Below are positions 48,932 to 61,457 of a stretch of 64,000 nucleotides of DNA, in pieces; positions within the stretch are counted from its first letter, which is position 1, and each line of letters begins with the position of its first letter. The stretch is from Diprion similis (taxonomy: Eukaryota; Arthropoda; Insecta; Hymenoptera; Diprionidae). The DNA lies in NCBI RefSeq assembly GCF_021155765.1, contig NC_060106.1, forward strand, positions 12,798,031 through 12,862,030, read 5' to 3'. Below the pieces are notes generated by a model that searched no databases, was not told where the DNA came from, and saw only the letters and a list, made by a program, of their open reading frames with translations. The translations under genes and the position numbers were made by a program.

Positions 48932-50739
48932 TCACAATGCCTTGACTTTAAGTTGCTTCATTCTCGGTGCACGTTTTTTAGCGAGTCTCCGTTGCTCTTT
49001 TTCCTCCCACTTTCTTTGCTTGTCAGGATCTTCTTCCTGTAGAATTCTTTCTTTTTCTGCTCTTCTGCGATCCTCACGGCGTTGCGCAGCCGCTTCAGCT
49101 CGGGCCGCATGTGTTGTCTTTAGAAAAGCTTCCTCCACTCGCAGACGATTTTTATCAGCCTTATTTTTTCCCTGAAATTATTAATAACTTTAAATAATCC
49201 GTCTCATTTTACGTATATGGCAACAGAATGTGTTTTGATAAACTTTTAAAAGTGGTTCAAAAATAATTAGGATACCGTAATTTTTAAGTTTCATAATTTG
49301 AAAAAACCTATGTTGAATTACAGTTGGTAACAAGAATTTCTCTTCAGGTAAGTTGTGTAAGCAATGCTGCAACTTTGAAAGTACGATTTACCTCTTTGGA
49401 TAATTTGAATCGCCGTAATTTATCCAACAGATAAAATGTCAGTTGTAGCAACGGTCGCATTTGCTCCTGTGCTTCGGGAGTAGATGTTCGACCTTTGATG
49501 TTGATATTAAGACCAACTAGGAGAACTCTCTTTACCTCAGGCATGTTAAGTTGCGACGCATCTCTGTGAAGAAAGGAGTGGGGTTTCCAGTATAAATAGG
49601 GATTTTAATTTGTCTATTTGTCTATAACAGACAATATTTGACCTAGTTTACGAATCACTTTCTGCTTATCTACAACTGAATCTTATCAAAAACCGAGATA
49701 GTGTGTTAGTACATTGAAGAACACAAAGATATATGTATTATACGTACTCCTGTTGTTTGGGTCCACTGAATTGGTCGCTAATATGAATGTAGTCGATGTA
49801 TGGAGCATACTTTGTAAATGCTTGTAATACTCTGGTGTCCAAGATAGCAGAGGCCGCCTCAGCAATTTCTGACATCACATAGAATCCAACTGGAAGACCA
49901 AATTTTTCTCCAGGCCGCTTCTCAGGGCAATAAACGCAGACATCTGCCATATCTCTTACTAAATGTGTGGCTGTTCTCTTTGCCGCAATGGCTAAGACAA
50001 AAGTGTCTATATCATCTTTTGGCAATTCAATATTAAAGTGTACCTGGTCGTTTTGAGGTCTTACTAGTTGCGCCAGTACTGCAACCAGATCTTGTCTCTT
50101 GATCAACTTCAACTCTATCAACATTGATTCACATCCTACTCTACCAGAGCAATATAAACTATACTGAGATTCGCTTTCTTTGACTAGTCCGTTTTCAGAG
50201 ACTTCATCGTTCAGTTTGCCACTGTCACCCACCAATGAGAAATTGTCTATGAGTAACTGTTTGTGGTCATTCAACCAGGTTTCAGCAATTCTACAATTTT
50301 TAGATCGACCAGCTACGTAATTTATGAAATAAACAAGTAGCCCAGCAACCATAAGGATTTCTAAATAGAAACTATCCCATCTTGCGCGCAGGTGAAGAGG
50401 AACTTTTGTGATCGTTAACGTGGATGGTTCGTCTGATTTGGGGCCGGCGTTAACTCCGGTCGCGTCTAATCCTTCAAATTCTTCTTCGTCTTGAAAATGA
50501 TCAAACTCGCTATCTCCGTCTTCAACTAGTACGTCGTCTTCCTCGAATCCATCGGTTAATTCAGCCTCACTAAATTGTTCAACTAAATCATCAGGCACAC
50601 CAAGATTTGGTTTTTCTTCCTCAAAATCCTCAAATTCTGCAAATTCATTGTCTTCGGGAAGCTCCTCCTGGAAGTGTGCTGTCACCCATAAATTGGTACC
50701 AACAAGCGCTATATGTAGCGCTACCAACCACAGCCTCAT
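48932..50739 (-). CDS. CCDC47: CCDC47 (calumin), ER membrane-protein biogenesis factor
   Basis: ER membrane protein that in vertebrates joins the PAT complex at the Sec61 translocon and shields polar membrane segments of multipass proteins; it also affects ER calcium. Exons 50739-49748, 49563-49392 and 49171-48932 join in phases 2 and 0 to 467 residues, slightly shorter than the human protein. Seen: signal peptide (1-21), very acidic luminal region (about 25-90), one membrane segment (about 125-143), the conserved cytosolic domain ending in FSGPK, and a charged coiled-coil tail of [11 protein letters not shown] type ending MKQLKVKAL. The start is fixed by an in-frame TAA directly before ACA ATG and an acceptor just upstream, implying a 5' untranslated exon. 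It is divergent from the kinesin gene. Confidence 0.94.
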
Positions 50740-52512
50740 TGTTTACTGCAACACAAATTATAACCAAATCCAGATCAGAATTGTGAAGTCATTTTATTGT
50801 TCACCAGAAAAAAATTGTATCAAACTGATGCAAAGCTCATTTCATCAAATATGCATATAATTGATAGATTGAAAGTAAATTAAAAAAGTTTCGCAGCCAA
50901 AGTTACTACCATTTATAAAGAATGCACAATAAATTATCGGAAGATGTGATTTCTCACATATGTCAGAATGCATTACTCAGATAAGAGCAGTATTTTTTTC
51001 GATACTTCTATTATAGCTACTGTTGACATCAATCTAGCAAACCTGAATCAACAAATTATAGAAATATCAGTGACAAACACACGAATATTATGATGTTCCG
51101 ACTTGCATCTCCAGCACATGGACTTGCTGTTCTTACACGTAGAGGCGCGGTATTGCTGCTCGTTAGTTGAAAATAGGTCAAAGCTGAGAATTTTTTTAGC
51201 ATCAGCTGTGATGTGATTATTGAAACACACCCAGTTTCACTTTAGAAATAAGAATAAAAAAAAAAATCTGTTAATGGTGAGCTGCTGAGATTATTTAGGA
51301 ACAAAGTATCACGATAAAAGTGTCTGTCCGTATCTTATATGGATGTATAAGTAAATCCATACGTGACTTGTAGGCTTGGAATTTTCATGAGAAATATTTT
51401 CATGTGAAAATTGAAATTCTACGTGCCGTATTACATGCGACCCGTTTGCATATGTGATGCAAAATTAGTTCACACGTAAATTTGCATAATTTTAATGCAA
51501 AGAAATATATCAACAGCACAGGTAATTACCTCGATTAATAGAAAATACAGTGATCGATAGAGTCGATGCAGCCCAAAAGTGATGTGCAATGGTACGAACA
51601 TAACCCTAAATTGAAATAAATTGACGGTCTAACTATGCATAATTAAACTGTATTCTTACCTTTGTACAATTAAATTGGGACGCTAAGTACTCGGTGAATA
51701 ACTGGGTTAAATTTACGAATTATTGCCTACGTGAAAACTATTACACATACACACTACTCTTAGCAGATCCGTACGTCGTGCCAAGCGCCTTGAAAGTGTC
51801 TGCGAAACGGCGTTTTCACGAAGTATGTACGTAACGTTACAATGGAGAAATTCGATATTTAACACACACAAGCCGCGCACACTCGTGCATAAACACAAAT
51901 CGAGACATCGATCTGGTGATTTGCGGCTCCCTTCACCGCGCAGGGTCGACAGCGATAGTGTTTGCCAGTCTGCTGGCTGTCCTTGGGTTCTGTCAAAATA
52001 CGCGCAATGCGACGGGCGCAGTTCGGTTAAGCGTTGACGAAAACTGTGCTTCGTTCGCAGTGAAATACGAGGGATTTAGAGGCCCGATGTATACTCCAAT
52101 ACTCCACCCTACGCAATTAGTGATAAACAAGTCGAGCACATAACCACGCAATGCGTAGATGTTGACAGTGGAAGAGAGTCGTCCTAGAACCAAACAATGG
52201 ATCAATATCTCGAGGAGGAGGGCAAAACGGCAACGAATTACCCTTCTTCGTACGTGACGTGTCTTGAGAAGGAGAGAACAGAGCGACGATAAACACGCTC
52301 CCGAACCTCTCGAAGTAAGCTTAATACTCAGCTAAAAGAAAAAAAAACAAAAAGCAAAAAGTTCAAAGAAAAATAAGTATATATTACGTATCCTGAAACT
52401 CACGTCAGGCACACCCCGTTAAATACATATTAAACACGACCGATATTTGATCTGCCTATAATACTCGTGAAATTACTCAATCAGCGTTTAACTGTAATTG
52501 GCAACCATCGAT
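50740..52512. other. Shared upstream region of CCDC47 and the kinesin gene
   Basis: A 1.8-kb head-to-head interval with no coding exon recognised. On the minus strand an acceptor (TTGTGTTGCAG) ends at 50746, six bases before the CCDC47 start codon, so at least one 5' untranslated exon should lie in this interval. On the plus strand, the stretch about 51900-52500 probably holds the kinesin 5' leader. No clear TATA box. Confidence 0.5.
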
Positions 52513-54681
52513 ATGGAGAAGTCGGACAAAACCTTGAAAAAACGCAGCGCCAGATCTCTGGCGATGGATGGCGGGACGCAGTGTGTTCAAGTCGTTGTAC
52601 GATGCAGACCGATGGATGAAAAGGAGACGGCAAGAGGACACATCAGAGTTGTAGACGTCGTTCCATCCAGAGGAGTAGTGGAGATCCGAAATCCCCGCGA
52701 AGATCCGTCCAGGGATAATGTCAAGGTGTTTACATTTGACGCCGTTTATGACTGGCACTCGAGACAGCAGGACTTGTACGAGGAAACTGTTCGCCCTTTG
52801 GTTTCTTCCGTACTGGACGGTTTTAACGGGACGATATTTGCCTACGGCCAAACTGGAACGGGAAAAACTTTTACAATGGAAGGCATTAGGGCAGATCCCG
52901 AACGGCGAGGAATCATCCCAAGGTCGTTCGACCACATTTTTAGCCACATTAGCAGAACAGAAAATATGCAGTATCTGGTTCGTGCGAGCTACCTGGAAAT
53001 TTACCAAGAAGAAATAAGAGACCTTTTGCATCGTGATCAAAGCCTGAGGTTCGAACTAAAGGAAAAACCAGACACAGGAGTTTTCGTAAAGGATCTATCA
53101 ACTTCTGTGTGCAAAAGTGCAGCTGAAATTCAACAATTAATGAACATGGGGAATCAGAATAGAACGATCGGAGCTACCAACATGAATGAGCATAGCTCCA
53201 GGTCTCATGCGATTTTTTTAATAACCATAGAAATGGGAACCATTGGAGACAGCGCTGGGATCAGGGTTGGACGACTCAATCTGGTCGATTTAGCAGGCAG
53301 CGAAAGACAAAGTAAAACTGGTGCGAGTGGCGAGAGATTAAAGGAAGCTAGTAAAATTAATTTAAGTCTATCCGCGCTCGGTAATGTGATCTCTGCGTTG
53401 GTTGATGGTAAAACGACGCATATTCCATATCGGGACTCAAAACTCACAAGGCTTTTGCAAGATTCACTTGGGGGAAATTCTAAGACTATTATGGTAGCTA
53501 ATATAGGACCGGCAAGCTATAATTATGACGAGAGTCTGACGACTTTACGATATGCAAATCGAGCAAAGAATATTAAAAATAAACCAAGAATCAACGAGGA
53601 TCCTAAAGATGCTTTGTTGAGGCAATATCAGGAGGAGATAAATCGGCTGAAAGAAAAACTTGCACTGAAAGAAACAGTGCAACGTAAGAAGAGGAAATCA
53701 AAGAAAAAGAAAGAAGATGGAAGTCTGGATTCAGATTCTGAAACAGAAGACAGCAGAGATGATAATAAAGTTACTGAGGCTGACAAGAAACTAATTGCAG
53801 AACTTTTGAAAACGGAAAAACAGGAGACTGAATTTCTGGTGCTGAGGATAAAAGATCTGGAAAGTAAAATGCTTTGCGGTGGTAAAAATATAATTGATCA
53901 CACAAACGAACAGCAAAAAGCTCTTGAACAAAGAGCTATAGAAATTGCAGAGCGTAAAAAACGAGAAGTGGAAATGCAGCAAAAGTTAGAAGAGGAGGAA
54001 GTAACTACCTCTGGCGTCAGAGAAACATATACAACTCTGCAGCAAGAAGTGGATGTGAAATCTAGAAAACTGAGAAAATGTTTTGCCAAGCTTCAAGCAC
54101 TGAAACAGGAATTGCATGACGTCACCGGAGAATTCAACAGAGATCGAAGGGATCTAGAGGAAACGCAAAATGAATTAATTAAGGAGTTGAAGCTGAAGTA
54201 CCTAATCATTGATAATTTTATTCCAGTCGAAGAGAAGCACAAAATTCTCTCCAGAGTAAGATTCGACGAGGATGAAGATTGTTGGGTTGTGAAAGAGCCA
54301 GAACCTTCAAGCGTTGATCTTATTAAACGACCCACATCCGTCCCTGGTGCTCGCAGACCGATATCGGAGTATGCAAAAATTGCCCTTGCTATGGGAAAAG
54401 GTCATCGTTATGCCGGAGAAAATATCTTGAACTTGGAATTGGATATGCCACCTAGAACGACACTGGATTATCAAGGCCCGGTGATCGCTCCAACGATTCA
54501 AGCTGTTCTCGAAGAAGCATTGCGTGACGAAGGTGACATTGACGTAGATGCTTCCGATGCAAGACTCAGATCTAAGCCACGCCTACAATCGGCAAAAGTT
54601 CGTCCTAGAAGCGTTGTTAATAAGGTCCAGCAGATACCAGCGCCGGTTTATCCTAAAACTAGAGGACTAGTACCCAAGTAG
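52513..54681 (+). CDS. KIF3B: Kinesin-2 motor subunit, KIF3B/Klp68D type, single exon
   Basis: Plus-end microtubule motor subunit that pairs with KIF3A and the KAP adaptor for anterograde intraflagellar and axonal transport. One uninterrupted frame of 722 residues; TTG precedes in frame, but an in-frame TAA at 52495 and the GATATGG context fix the start at 52513. N-terminal motor domain: P-loop GQTGTGKT (112-119), switch I NEHSSRSHA, switch II DLAGSERQ, and ANRAKNIKNKPRINEDPKDALLR at the neck. The call of 3B rather than 3A comes from FDAVYDW, the YLEIYQEEIRDLL variant, and a basic-then-acidic patch (RKKRKSKKKK then DSDSETEDSRDD) before the coiled coil. The tail is a coiled-coil stalk and a basic, proline-containing globular end. 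AATAAA at 54905. Complete absence of introns is unusual. Confidence 0.93.
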   Translation: MEKSDKTLKKRSARSLAMDGGTQCVQVVVRCRPMDEKETARGHIRVVDVVPSRGVVEIRNPREDPSRDNVKVFTFDAVYDWHSRQQDLYEETVRPLVSSVLDGFNGTIFAYGQTGTGKTFTMEGIRADPERRGIIPRSFDHIFSHISRTENMQYLVRASYLEIYQEEIRDLLHRDQSLRFELKEKPDTGVFVKDLSTSVCKSAAEIQQLMNMGNQNRTIGATNMNEHSSRSHAIFLITIEMGTIGDSAGIRVGRLNLVDLAGSERQSKTGASGERLKEASKINLSLSALGNVISALVDGKTTHIPYRDSKLTRLLQDSLGGNSKTIMVANIGPASYNYDESLTTLRYANRAKNIKNKPRINEDPKDALLRQYQEEINRLKEKLALKETVQRKKRKSKKKKEDGSLDSDSETEDSRDDNKVTEADKKLIAELLKTEKQETEFLVLRIKDLESKMLCGGKNIIDHTNEQQKALEQRAIEIAERKKREVEMQQKLEEEEVTTSGVRETYTTLQQEVDVKSRKLRKCFAKLQALKQELHDVTGEFNRDRRDLEETQNELIKELKLKYLIIDNFIPVEEKHKILSRVRFDEDEDCWVVKEPEPSSVDLIKRPTSVPGARRPISEYAKIALAMGKGHRYAGENILNLELDMPPRTTLDYQGPVIAPTIQAVLEEALRDEGDIDVDASDARLRSKPRLQSAKVRPRSVVNKVQQIPAPVYPKTRGLVPK

Positions 54682-56599
54682 TTAATGTATCTTGACTTAA
54701 GTTGAAAACTGATATTTTTTATTTTCTGTAAATATGTACTATCACGTTGTATGCTTGTTTAATTTATTTCATTGTTTGTGATATGGCCGTGGGTCTCGAT
54801 TCAAGGGAGAGACGGAAGAATAACTTAGACTGAATCCTTGTAACTCTCTAGTCAATGTGCAATGTCAGCCGCTTGCTATAAATAATGATTACCCAAACTG
54901 CTAAAATAAAGCACTATAATACCACATGTTACTATATCTAATTATTCACTTCTTTCATCAATGTGCCGTAAAAAACATTCTCTTCAGTACATGTTTTGTA
55001 ACATTTTGTTAAAACCACACCAAACCTTGTAATTATTTAAGGAAAATTCGGAAAGAATAGACTTCCGCTTGTGGTTTCATTCAATTACTTCAGACGAGAA
55101 CATTTGTATTGTATTATTGATTCTCCAATGACTAGCTTCGTGCTTAATGAAAAAATTTGATTGTCTATGATTATGATCCTCAGTAATATTAATATCGTAC
55201 GTAGTAAAATAAAGTATGTAGGTTTTTAGAGACAAATTAGACGTTCTTATGTACCAAATTTTTATTTAAATTAAACTGCCGATTTCATTTTCACTTTTTT
55301 CAAGTAAATATACACCCTGAACCTATCGGTTGTAAGACCTGTCAAAGACGACGTGTATTGGACAACGATGCGTATTTTTAATGTCAACCTAAGGTAACTT
55401 GTATTCAAACTCGTAAAATTGAATTCAAAATCATTAGTTTATCGAAAAATAAAGAATAACTATATTCTTATCTTTCAATACCTCGACTTACGATGTCAAA
55501 TGATACGAATTTTGTTTTGTGGCCACTGTTATTTACAAAAAGTATTAATTTCATGAATCCTGGAAGTACCTAAAACTATGTACATACATCATTTAAACAC
55601 ATCCTGTTAATAAAAAAACAGTACGTTTTTTTGTAATACGTCATTATTTTATCATAACTTTCTAGAACTTTTGTTAATCATGAAATGAGAAGGCATAAAT
55701 TCAAATGGATAAACGTGACTAAATAAGGCAGAGAAAGTGTAAGGTTCCGAGCTTATTTCCGTCACTAACAGTAATTAAACTTTGAAACAAGCTACATTGT
55801 TCACTTGTACGAAAAATTGTTGAATAAATTGACGTCGAAAAAAGAAAGTACAATTTCCTTATCGATCTATACCTACCAAATAAATCAGAGATTGCTTAAT
55901 ATGCTATTTGAAATGTTTACAGCTTACCGAGGAAATAAAAATTCAGATACTAGTATTATTTTTCGAATATTCCAATGTTGAATCATTTAATGGAATTATG
56001 AAATGAAACCGATGATTTATGTACAATGAAGATTTTCACTTATAATTTTTACGATGTACATTATTATGATTTTTACAGGTGTAAGACAATACCGATACCA
56101 ATACCAAATATTATTATGTTCATTAGGTACTGTCTACGTGTAGACAATTTTTATAACTTGCAGCATTAATTAAACGTCATTAACCTAGATCGAGATTAAA
56201 ATCAAACATGATAATAACTCATGGCAATAATTACATGCATATATACGAAATTCAATGAGAAATATCTGATGTGTATAAAATGATAGAAAAGTGTCGAAAT
56301 CTGTCAAATTTCTTTTAGTATGCCAACAATTGAGCTTTTCATAATGTAGAATTCTTCATTACCTTCTTGTATCTATGCTCATGGTATCGATGGATGCGTT
56401 ATTTGTATTTCTTGTCATATCTCTATTACACCACGTGATCAGAACATATTTTAGCTCTTAGTGTGGAATATGGACACTGTAACTCAGAAAAAATAGTTTT
56501 GAGTCAGAAAAACACAGCTTGGTGTGATTCGGCACCAAAGGGATTGTTTGGAAGTAATTAGGGTAAGCTAAATTATCATGATTTGACTGTCCGTCTTTG
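54682..56599. other. Region between convergent kinesin and zinc-finger/SR genes
   Basis: 3' flanks of two convergent genes, AT-rich. The kinesin polyadenylation signal AATAAA is at 54905-54910. The remainder probably includes the long 3' untranslated region of the minus-strand gene. No other feature recognised. Confidence 0.55.
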
Positions 56600-59500
56600 C
56601 TAATAAAAACGTTGCTGCGGCGGGTAATTCCCATATTGTTGTTGCTGCTGCTGTTGCTGAGGATACCCAGACAATGGCGGTGGTCCACCATAAGCAGGAT
56701 ATCCCTGTTGAGGAATTTGAGGGTATTGATTTTGTGCAATCTGGGGTGTACCATAAGCATTTTGATTTCCTATATTTCCATATCCTGGATTATAGTTGTA
56801 CCCATTGTTTATATTATAACCAGGATTGTTATTGTAGGTCTGTTGTGGAGGATAAGCCTGGAATTGGTTTTGCATATTAGAATACGGTTGTTGGGCTTGA
56901 GGTTCCTGCAGAGAACGTTGATTAGATTGATTAGGATTATAATTTTGTTCATAAGGATTTGAAAGAGACATAGAACTGGTGCCAGGAGGCCCTAATTCCA
57001 TGGTCGACTTTGGATCTCTTGACAATGCTTCGCGATCTTCTTTTGCGGAACTAGGAGATTGCAAGTGAGACTTTGGCACATATTTATTTGGGAGTTCACC
57101 CATAATATTGGCAATAAGTCTCTTTGTCTCATTGAGAATAGTATTGGGATCATTGCTTTTTGGAACCTCTGCAGGTTTCGTTCGTGGCGATCGCGAACGC
57201 GATCTAGACCATGAACCAGGTGAATTTGAGCGTGACCTTGAATAGGAACGTGATTTTTTCTTAGCCTTTTCATTCTCATTAACATTTTTGTCAGCTGCTT
57301 TATAAATATCTTCAAAGGTGTAGTCGTCATCGTCATCGGACAGATCTAACTTTTCCTTAGCCTTTTCTGCTATCTTTTTCTTTTCCATTTCTTCATCATC
57401 TTCAGCAAACATGTCTAATTTAGGCTTCCAATTGTCCTCGTCATCAGTTGGATTTTGAATTCCTTTTCGTGTAGAAAATGGAGAGCTACTTTTACCAGGT
57501 CTTGTTATTGGCTGCTCTGGTTCTGGAGTAGGTGACTTCACAGGCTTTCTTACTGGCGATGGAGCTGCAGGAGTACCCAGATTTACAAATCCTCTCAATT
57601 TTTCAACTCGAGCAGGATCGGTTGCTTCAAGTTTTTTAAGGAAATTTATAAGTCCATGTTGTTCGTCTGTGCTCAAGTCCTTGAAATTCTGAAGTAGTGT
57701 CTTGAGATCAGAATCAGATAAAGATTCCATTCTAGCAGCTTGAGCTTCCGGACCAGCTGGTTTTGGCGGATCACTTTGTTGTGCCAAGCTTTTGACAAAA
57801 TCAGCTGCTGTAACTGGCTTATTGCACTGTTTTGATGCTTCGGCCATTCCAACGACTGCATTTATTAAAGTTTCTAGTTCATCGTGAGACACGTTCGTTC
57901 TTCCCTGAGCTATTAAAGCAGCAGCAATTTGCTGTGCAATGGCAACTTTATCAACCGAACCAACGCCAGGCACACTAACTGGCTCTGATTTAACTGGCGT
58001 TACTTCAACAGGTCGCGGTAAAATAGTTCTACTGACATAAGTGGGTGGTTTAGGTTCTAATAGTTCCAGCATTTTTCTCTTCTTTGCATCTTCATCGCGC
58101 TTTCGCTTAGTTTCAGCAGCCTTGTGCAACAACTGGGCAATATTTTGTATTGCTGATTTAGTTGCAGAAATAGCCATTTTTTCAATCATTCCAGCAAACA
58201 GTTGACCTTTTAATTTTTCCTTCACTGTTTCAAATAATACGTTCACATCTTCGTCAAACAAGAGTTCTTCGGCAGAATTTGGCCGCGCCTTTTCGGCCGC
58301 CAAAGCTTTGGATAACAAGGAAACTACCTTAGGACCAAGCGAGCCCAGTTGTCCTTCTAAAGCTGTCAATAAACGTAGAAGTCCGACAATTTCGAGATCT
58401 TCACTGAGTGGATCTTCCTTAGCTATTGGACTTGGCGATTTATCTTTAACAGGGTACGGTGTAGCGTAGTATCGAGGTCTTGTAGCTACTCTGGGGTAAT
58501 AGCCTCTATAAGATCCTCTTCCCCGAGGATACGCGTACGCATATTCTCTATCCCGTGAATCATGGCGTTCATGATATTCAGTTTTCAGTGTTCTCGTACC
58601 AACATATTCTACATCATCGTCGCTATCAACGCGATGCCGTCGTTTTGGTGCTGGTGAACGCTCTCGTTTCGTAGATGAAGTCCATTTTTCTGGAGGCTTA
58701 TCTTCGGGCAATTCTAGTCTTTTCCTAATTTCTTCCTTTCTCTGTTTTAGCTGCTCATTATGCATTTCGCGCATCCTTTTATTCCAGAATTCGATCCACT
58801 CAGGCTTGAAATCATGCTTACTTGGATCTTTTCCTTCTGCTTGTAGTTCTTTGTACCTTCTATTCCAAAACTTTTTCCATTCGTCTGGATATGCAGGATG
58901 TTTCTCTGGATTTTTCTCATGAAATTTGAGGGCTCTGTCCAATGCCTCTTCGGCACGTCTAATTTGATCCCTATACTTATCCCACTTGTCCCTTTCTTTA
59001 GTGGGTTCTAGTGAATGAGAACGCGATCGTTCCCTGGAATGTTTTCTGTACCGATAACGACTACTCTTGTCCAGTGAACTAAGTTTCCTACCTCTGGGCG
59101 GAGTGCGAGATCGAGAACGCGAAGGCGATGGACTACTAGATATGCTAGATACGGAGGAGAGGGATTTTGTATCGTCCGATGGTCTGACTGCAGGAGTTTT
59201 CTTGGAATCGTCCTCATTTTTCTCAACGTTTCGCAAGCTCATTTTGTCCTTCGCGACAATACGAATCTTGAATCCTCTGGAAAGACATATGCACTTCATT
59301 TCACATAACAATTAGTAAACATTATTCGGATATTGTTTGATTCCAACACTGAACAAATTATTATCAACTATTTGCAGGTACCAGTGCACGCATAGGATTT
59401 TTTAAATTAGAAACTAAATGAATATCACTAGTGTTTCAGAATAAAAAAAAAATTCGAAACAAAAGGACTTTTTTCTATAATGACAAACTTATTTGTCAGA

Positions 59501-61457
59501 ATTTGTATATTGTTAAAATACATCAAAAGAATAAATATCCTGGATTTGGAATAATCACCAATGAGTGTAATACATGAATTATTAGACTTACGACTTGGTG
59601 GTATCTGTTTTTGATTCTACTTTTTTAGGTGGTGATTTATCAGTTTTCTTTTCATCTTTCTTGTGTTTGTCTTCTATCTTTTCTTCTGGAAGTGAAGATT
59701 CTTCATATGAAACATTTCGAAGACAAACTTTGATTATTAGAGAAGATGAATATTAATTTTTTAATAAAAAATAAATAATCATACTCACCTTTCTTCGACC
59801 CACCACCAATTTCAGCCATCTTTTCATCGAAGTTCGTTACCCACCGCACATCGTAAACTTCCATAAATGTTAATTCAGGCGTTTCCCTGTACGTAGGAAA
59901 CAGCCACATTGATTTATTGCGCTCGTATTATTTAAAATTAAAACTTTTAGCATTGCTTATAATCTGAATTCCATAGGTAGAAATTTGCTTATCGGTACTT
60001 TAGTATCTACGGTATTGAAATGGGGTAAAGCTTGGTCGGACCTACCTAAAGTGATAGTCTTGGTAGACTCTTTTGATGTACTGCATCTTGTTCTTCTCAA
60101 ACTGATTTTTATCCACCAACTGGGGCTGAAGCCTGCCAAAACGTTCTTCAATCTTCTTTGCGACTAGCACAGAAATTTCGTTCGCTCCACGTTTATAATT
60201 AGGGGTACGCGGTAGTTCTGTGATTGCACGAGATATTGTGGGAAAGTGCCGATTCAAGTACGTAATGCGATGATTGTAACTGGTAATATGAGCCATTACA
60301 GTTCGAGGATCGCCTCTTTTGTCACAGAGAACACAAGTATAACTCGGCTCGCACGAGTCATTGTCAATCAATTCCAAAAGGTATTCCAAGCCCACAAGAG
60401 GAGAACTACGATGTCTATCCAGGCTCACTTGTATTGTAGTGGTTCTGGTCATTTGGTCCTCCATACCCGGTGGTACCGGTTCCCCAGGCGCTAATGCATC
60501 ACCAATAGCTTCGGTTGGAGCAGGTGCTGACTTTTTCACTATATCTGATCTCTTGGACCACAGTAAAACAGGATATGGCCATTCGTCTAATTTTATCTTG
60601 TGACGATTGCAAGAGTTGTGGCTAATGAGCTTGTGTGCTCCAAACAATGCAATATTGCAAATGTGGCACCAGATATCACCGTCATCGGTATGCGAGTAAA
60701 CAGGTCTGCGAGTTCCATCCTCAGCGGTAACACTGCTACGCATCAACCTTTTATGGTCAAGTTCCTCCTGCGGGGCACATATACAATTAATTGATATAAG
60801 AAAGCAACAGATGTTACTTTTCTCCCTACAACAGAATAAAATCAGCAACTACACACACTAGGAGTGTAATTGAAATATATAATAACGCAGCAAAAAAATC
60901 TGAAGCATTTTTAAAATAAATTTTTTTTCAGAAATGAATGAGATTTCATCCCTGTATTGTTCTTCCAACTTTAGCACTCTTCTATAGTGTACAGATTAGA
61001 TCTTTCAGTCAATTTAAGATTAAGCAAGAACAATGTGATCCACTTCTCTTCACGTGTACACCTCCTTTGCCAGCGTCAACACTTAATGACGTATAATTGG
61101 TGCACTGCACTGATTTGAACCAAGGTAACTATTTATATCACATGTTAGATGTGCTCGTAGCGACCATTCAACGATCTTCCGTTGTAGATATAGCGTTTAG
61201 TCACTAAAATGACAACTGTAGTACATATTTTCTGTTCAATACACGTATATTATCAATTAACACATACAATGAAATTTAAGGTATATGCATAATTGAGTGA
61301 TACTTCTTTACATTCATATTTATCGTTCAAACACCAGGCATATCGTAGCTGTTACCTTTTCTCTATCTGCTTCAGACAACCGGGAGGGATTCCGTCCCTC
61401 AATATCAAGATCATCGAAGTTTGGCATTGTACTTCCAAACGCGGAATATCCTTCCAT
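56600..61457 (-). CDS. Nuclear zinc-finger and SR-rich protein of about 1230 residues
   Basis: Not confidently matched to a named family. Five exons join with agreeing phases: 61457-61356, 60767-60046, 59886-59789, 59685-59592 and 59276-56600. Two matrin/U1-type fingers: C68, C71, H84, H90 (C-x2-C-x12-H-x5-H) and C179, C182, H194, H200 (C-x2-C-x11-H-x5-H). Then a Lys/Glu linker, an RS-rich stretch (SRSRSRTPPRGRK), a Trp-rich helical region with KFWNRRYKEL and EFWNKRMREM repeats, alanine-rich helices, a second RS stretch and a Tyr/Gln/Pro-rich tail with a poly-Q run. Matrin fingers plus RS and prion-like tail suggest RNA-linked nuclear work; this is inference. The last exon alone is a 2.7-kb open frame that could be mistaken for a separate gene; the phase match at TC|A GGA argues for one. 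The 5' end has an acceptor just before the start Met. Confidence 0.82.

Noticed and set aside
48921-49175. Plus-strand 84-codon open frame
   Set aside because: It is the antisense shadow of the last CCDC47 exon.
56600-59311. A separate 903-residue minus-strand gene starting at MLCEM
   Set aside because: Its first codons lie before a clear acceptor (CTTTCCAG at 59277) and the remaining frame joins in phase with the upstream zinc-finger exons. The start is an artefact of reading through the intron end.
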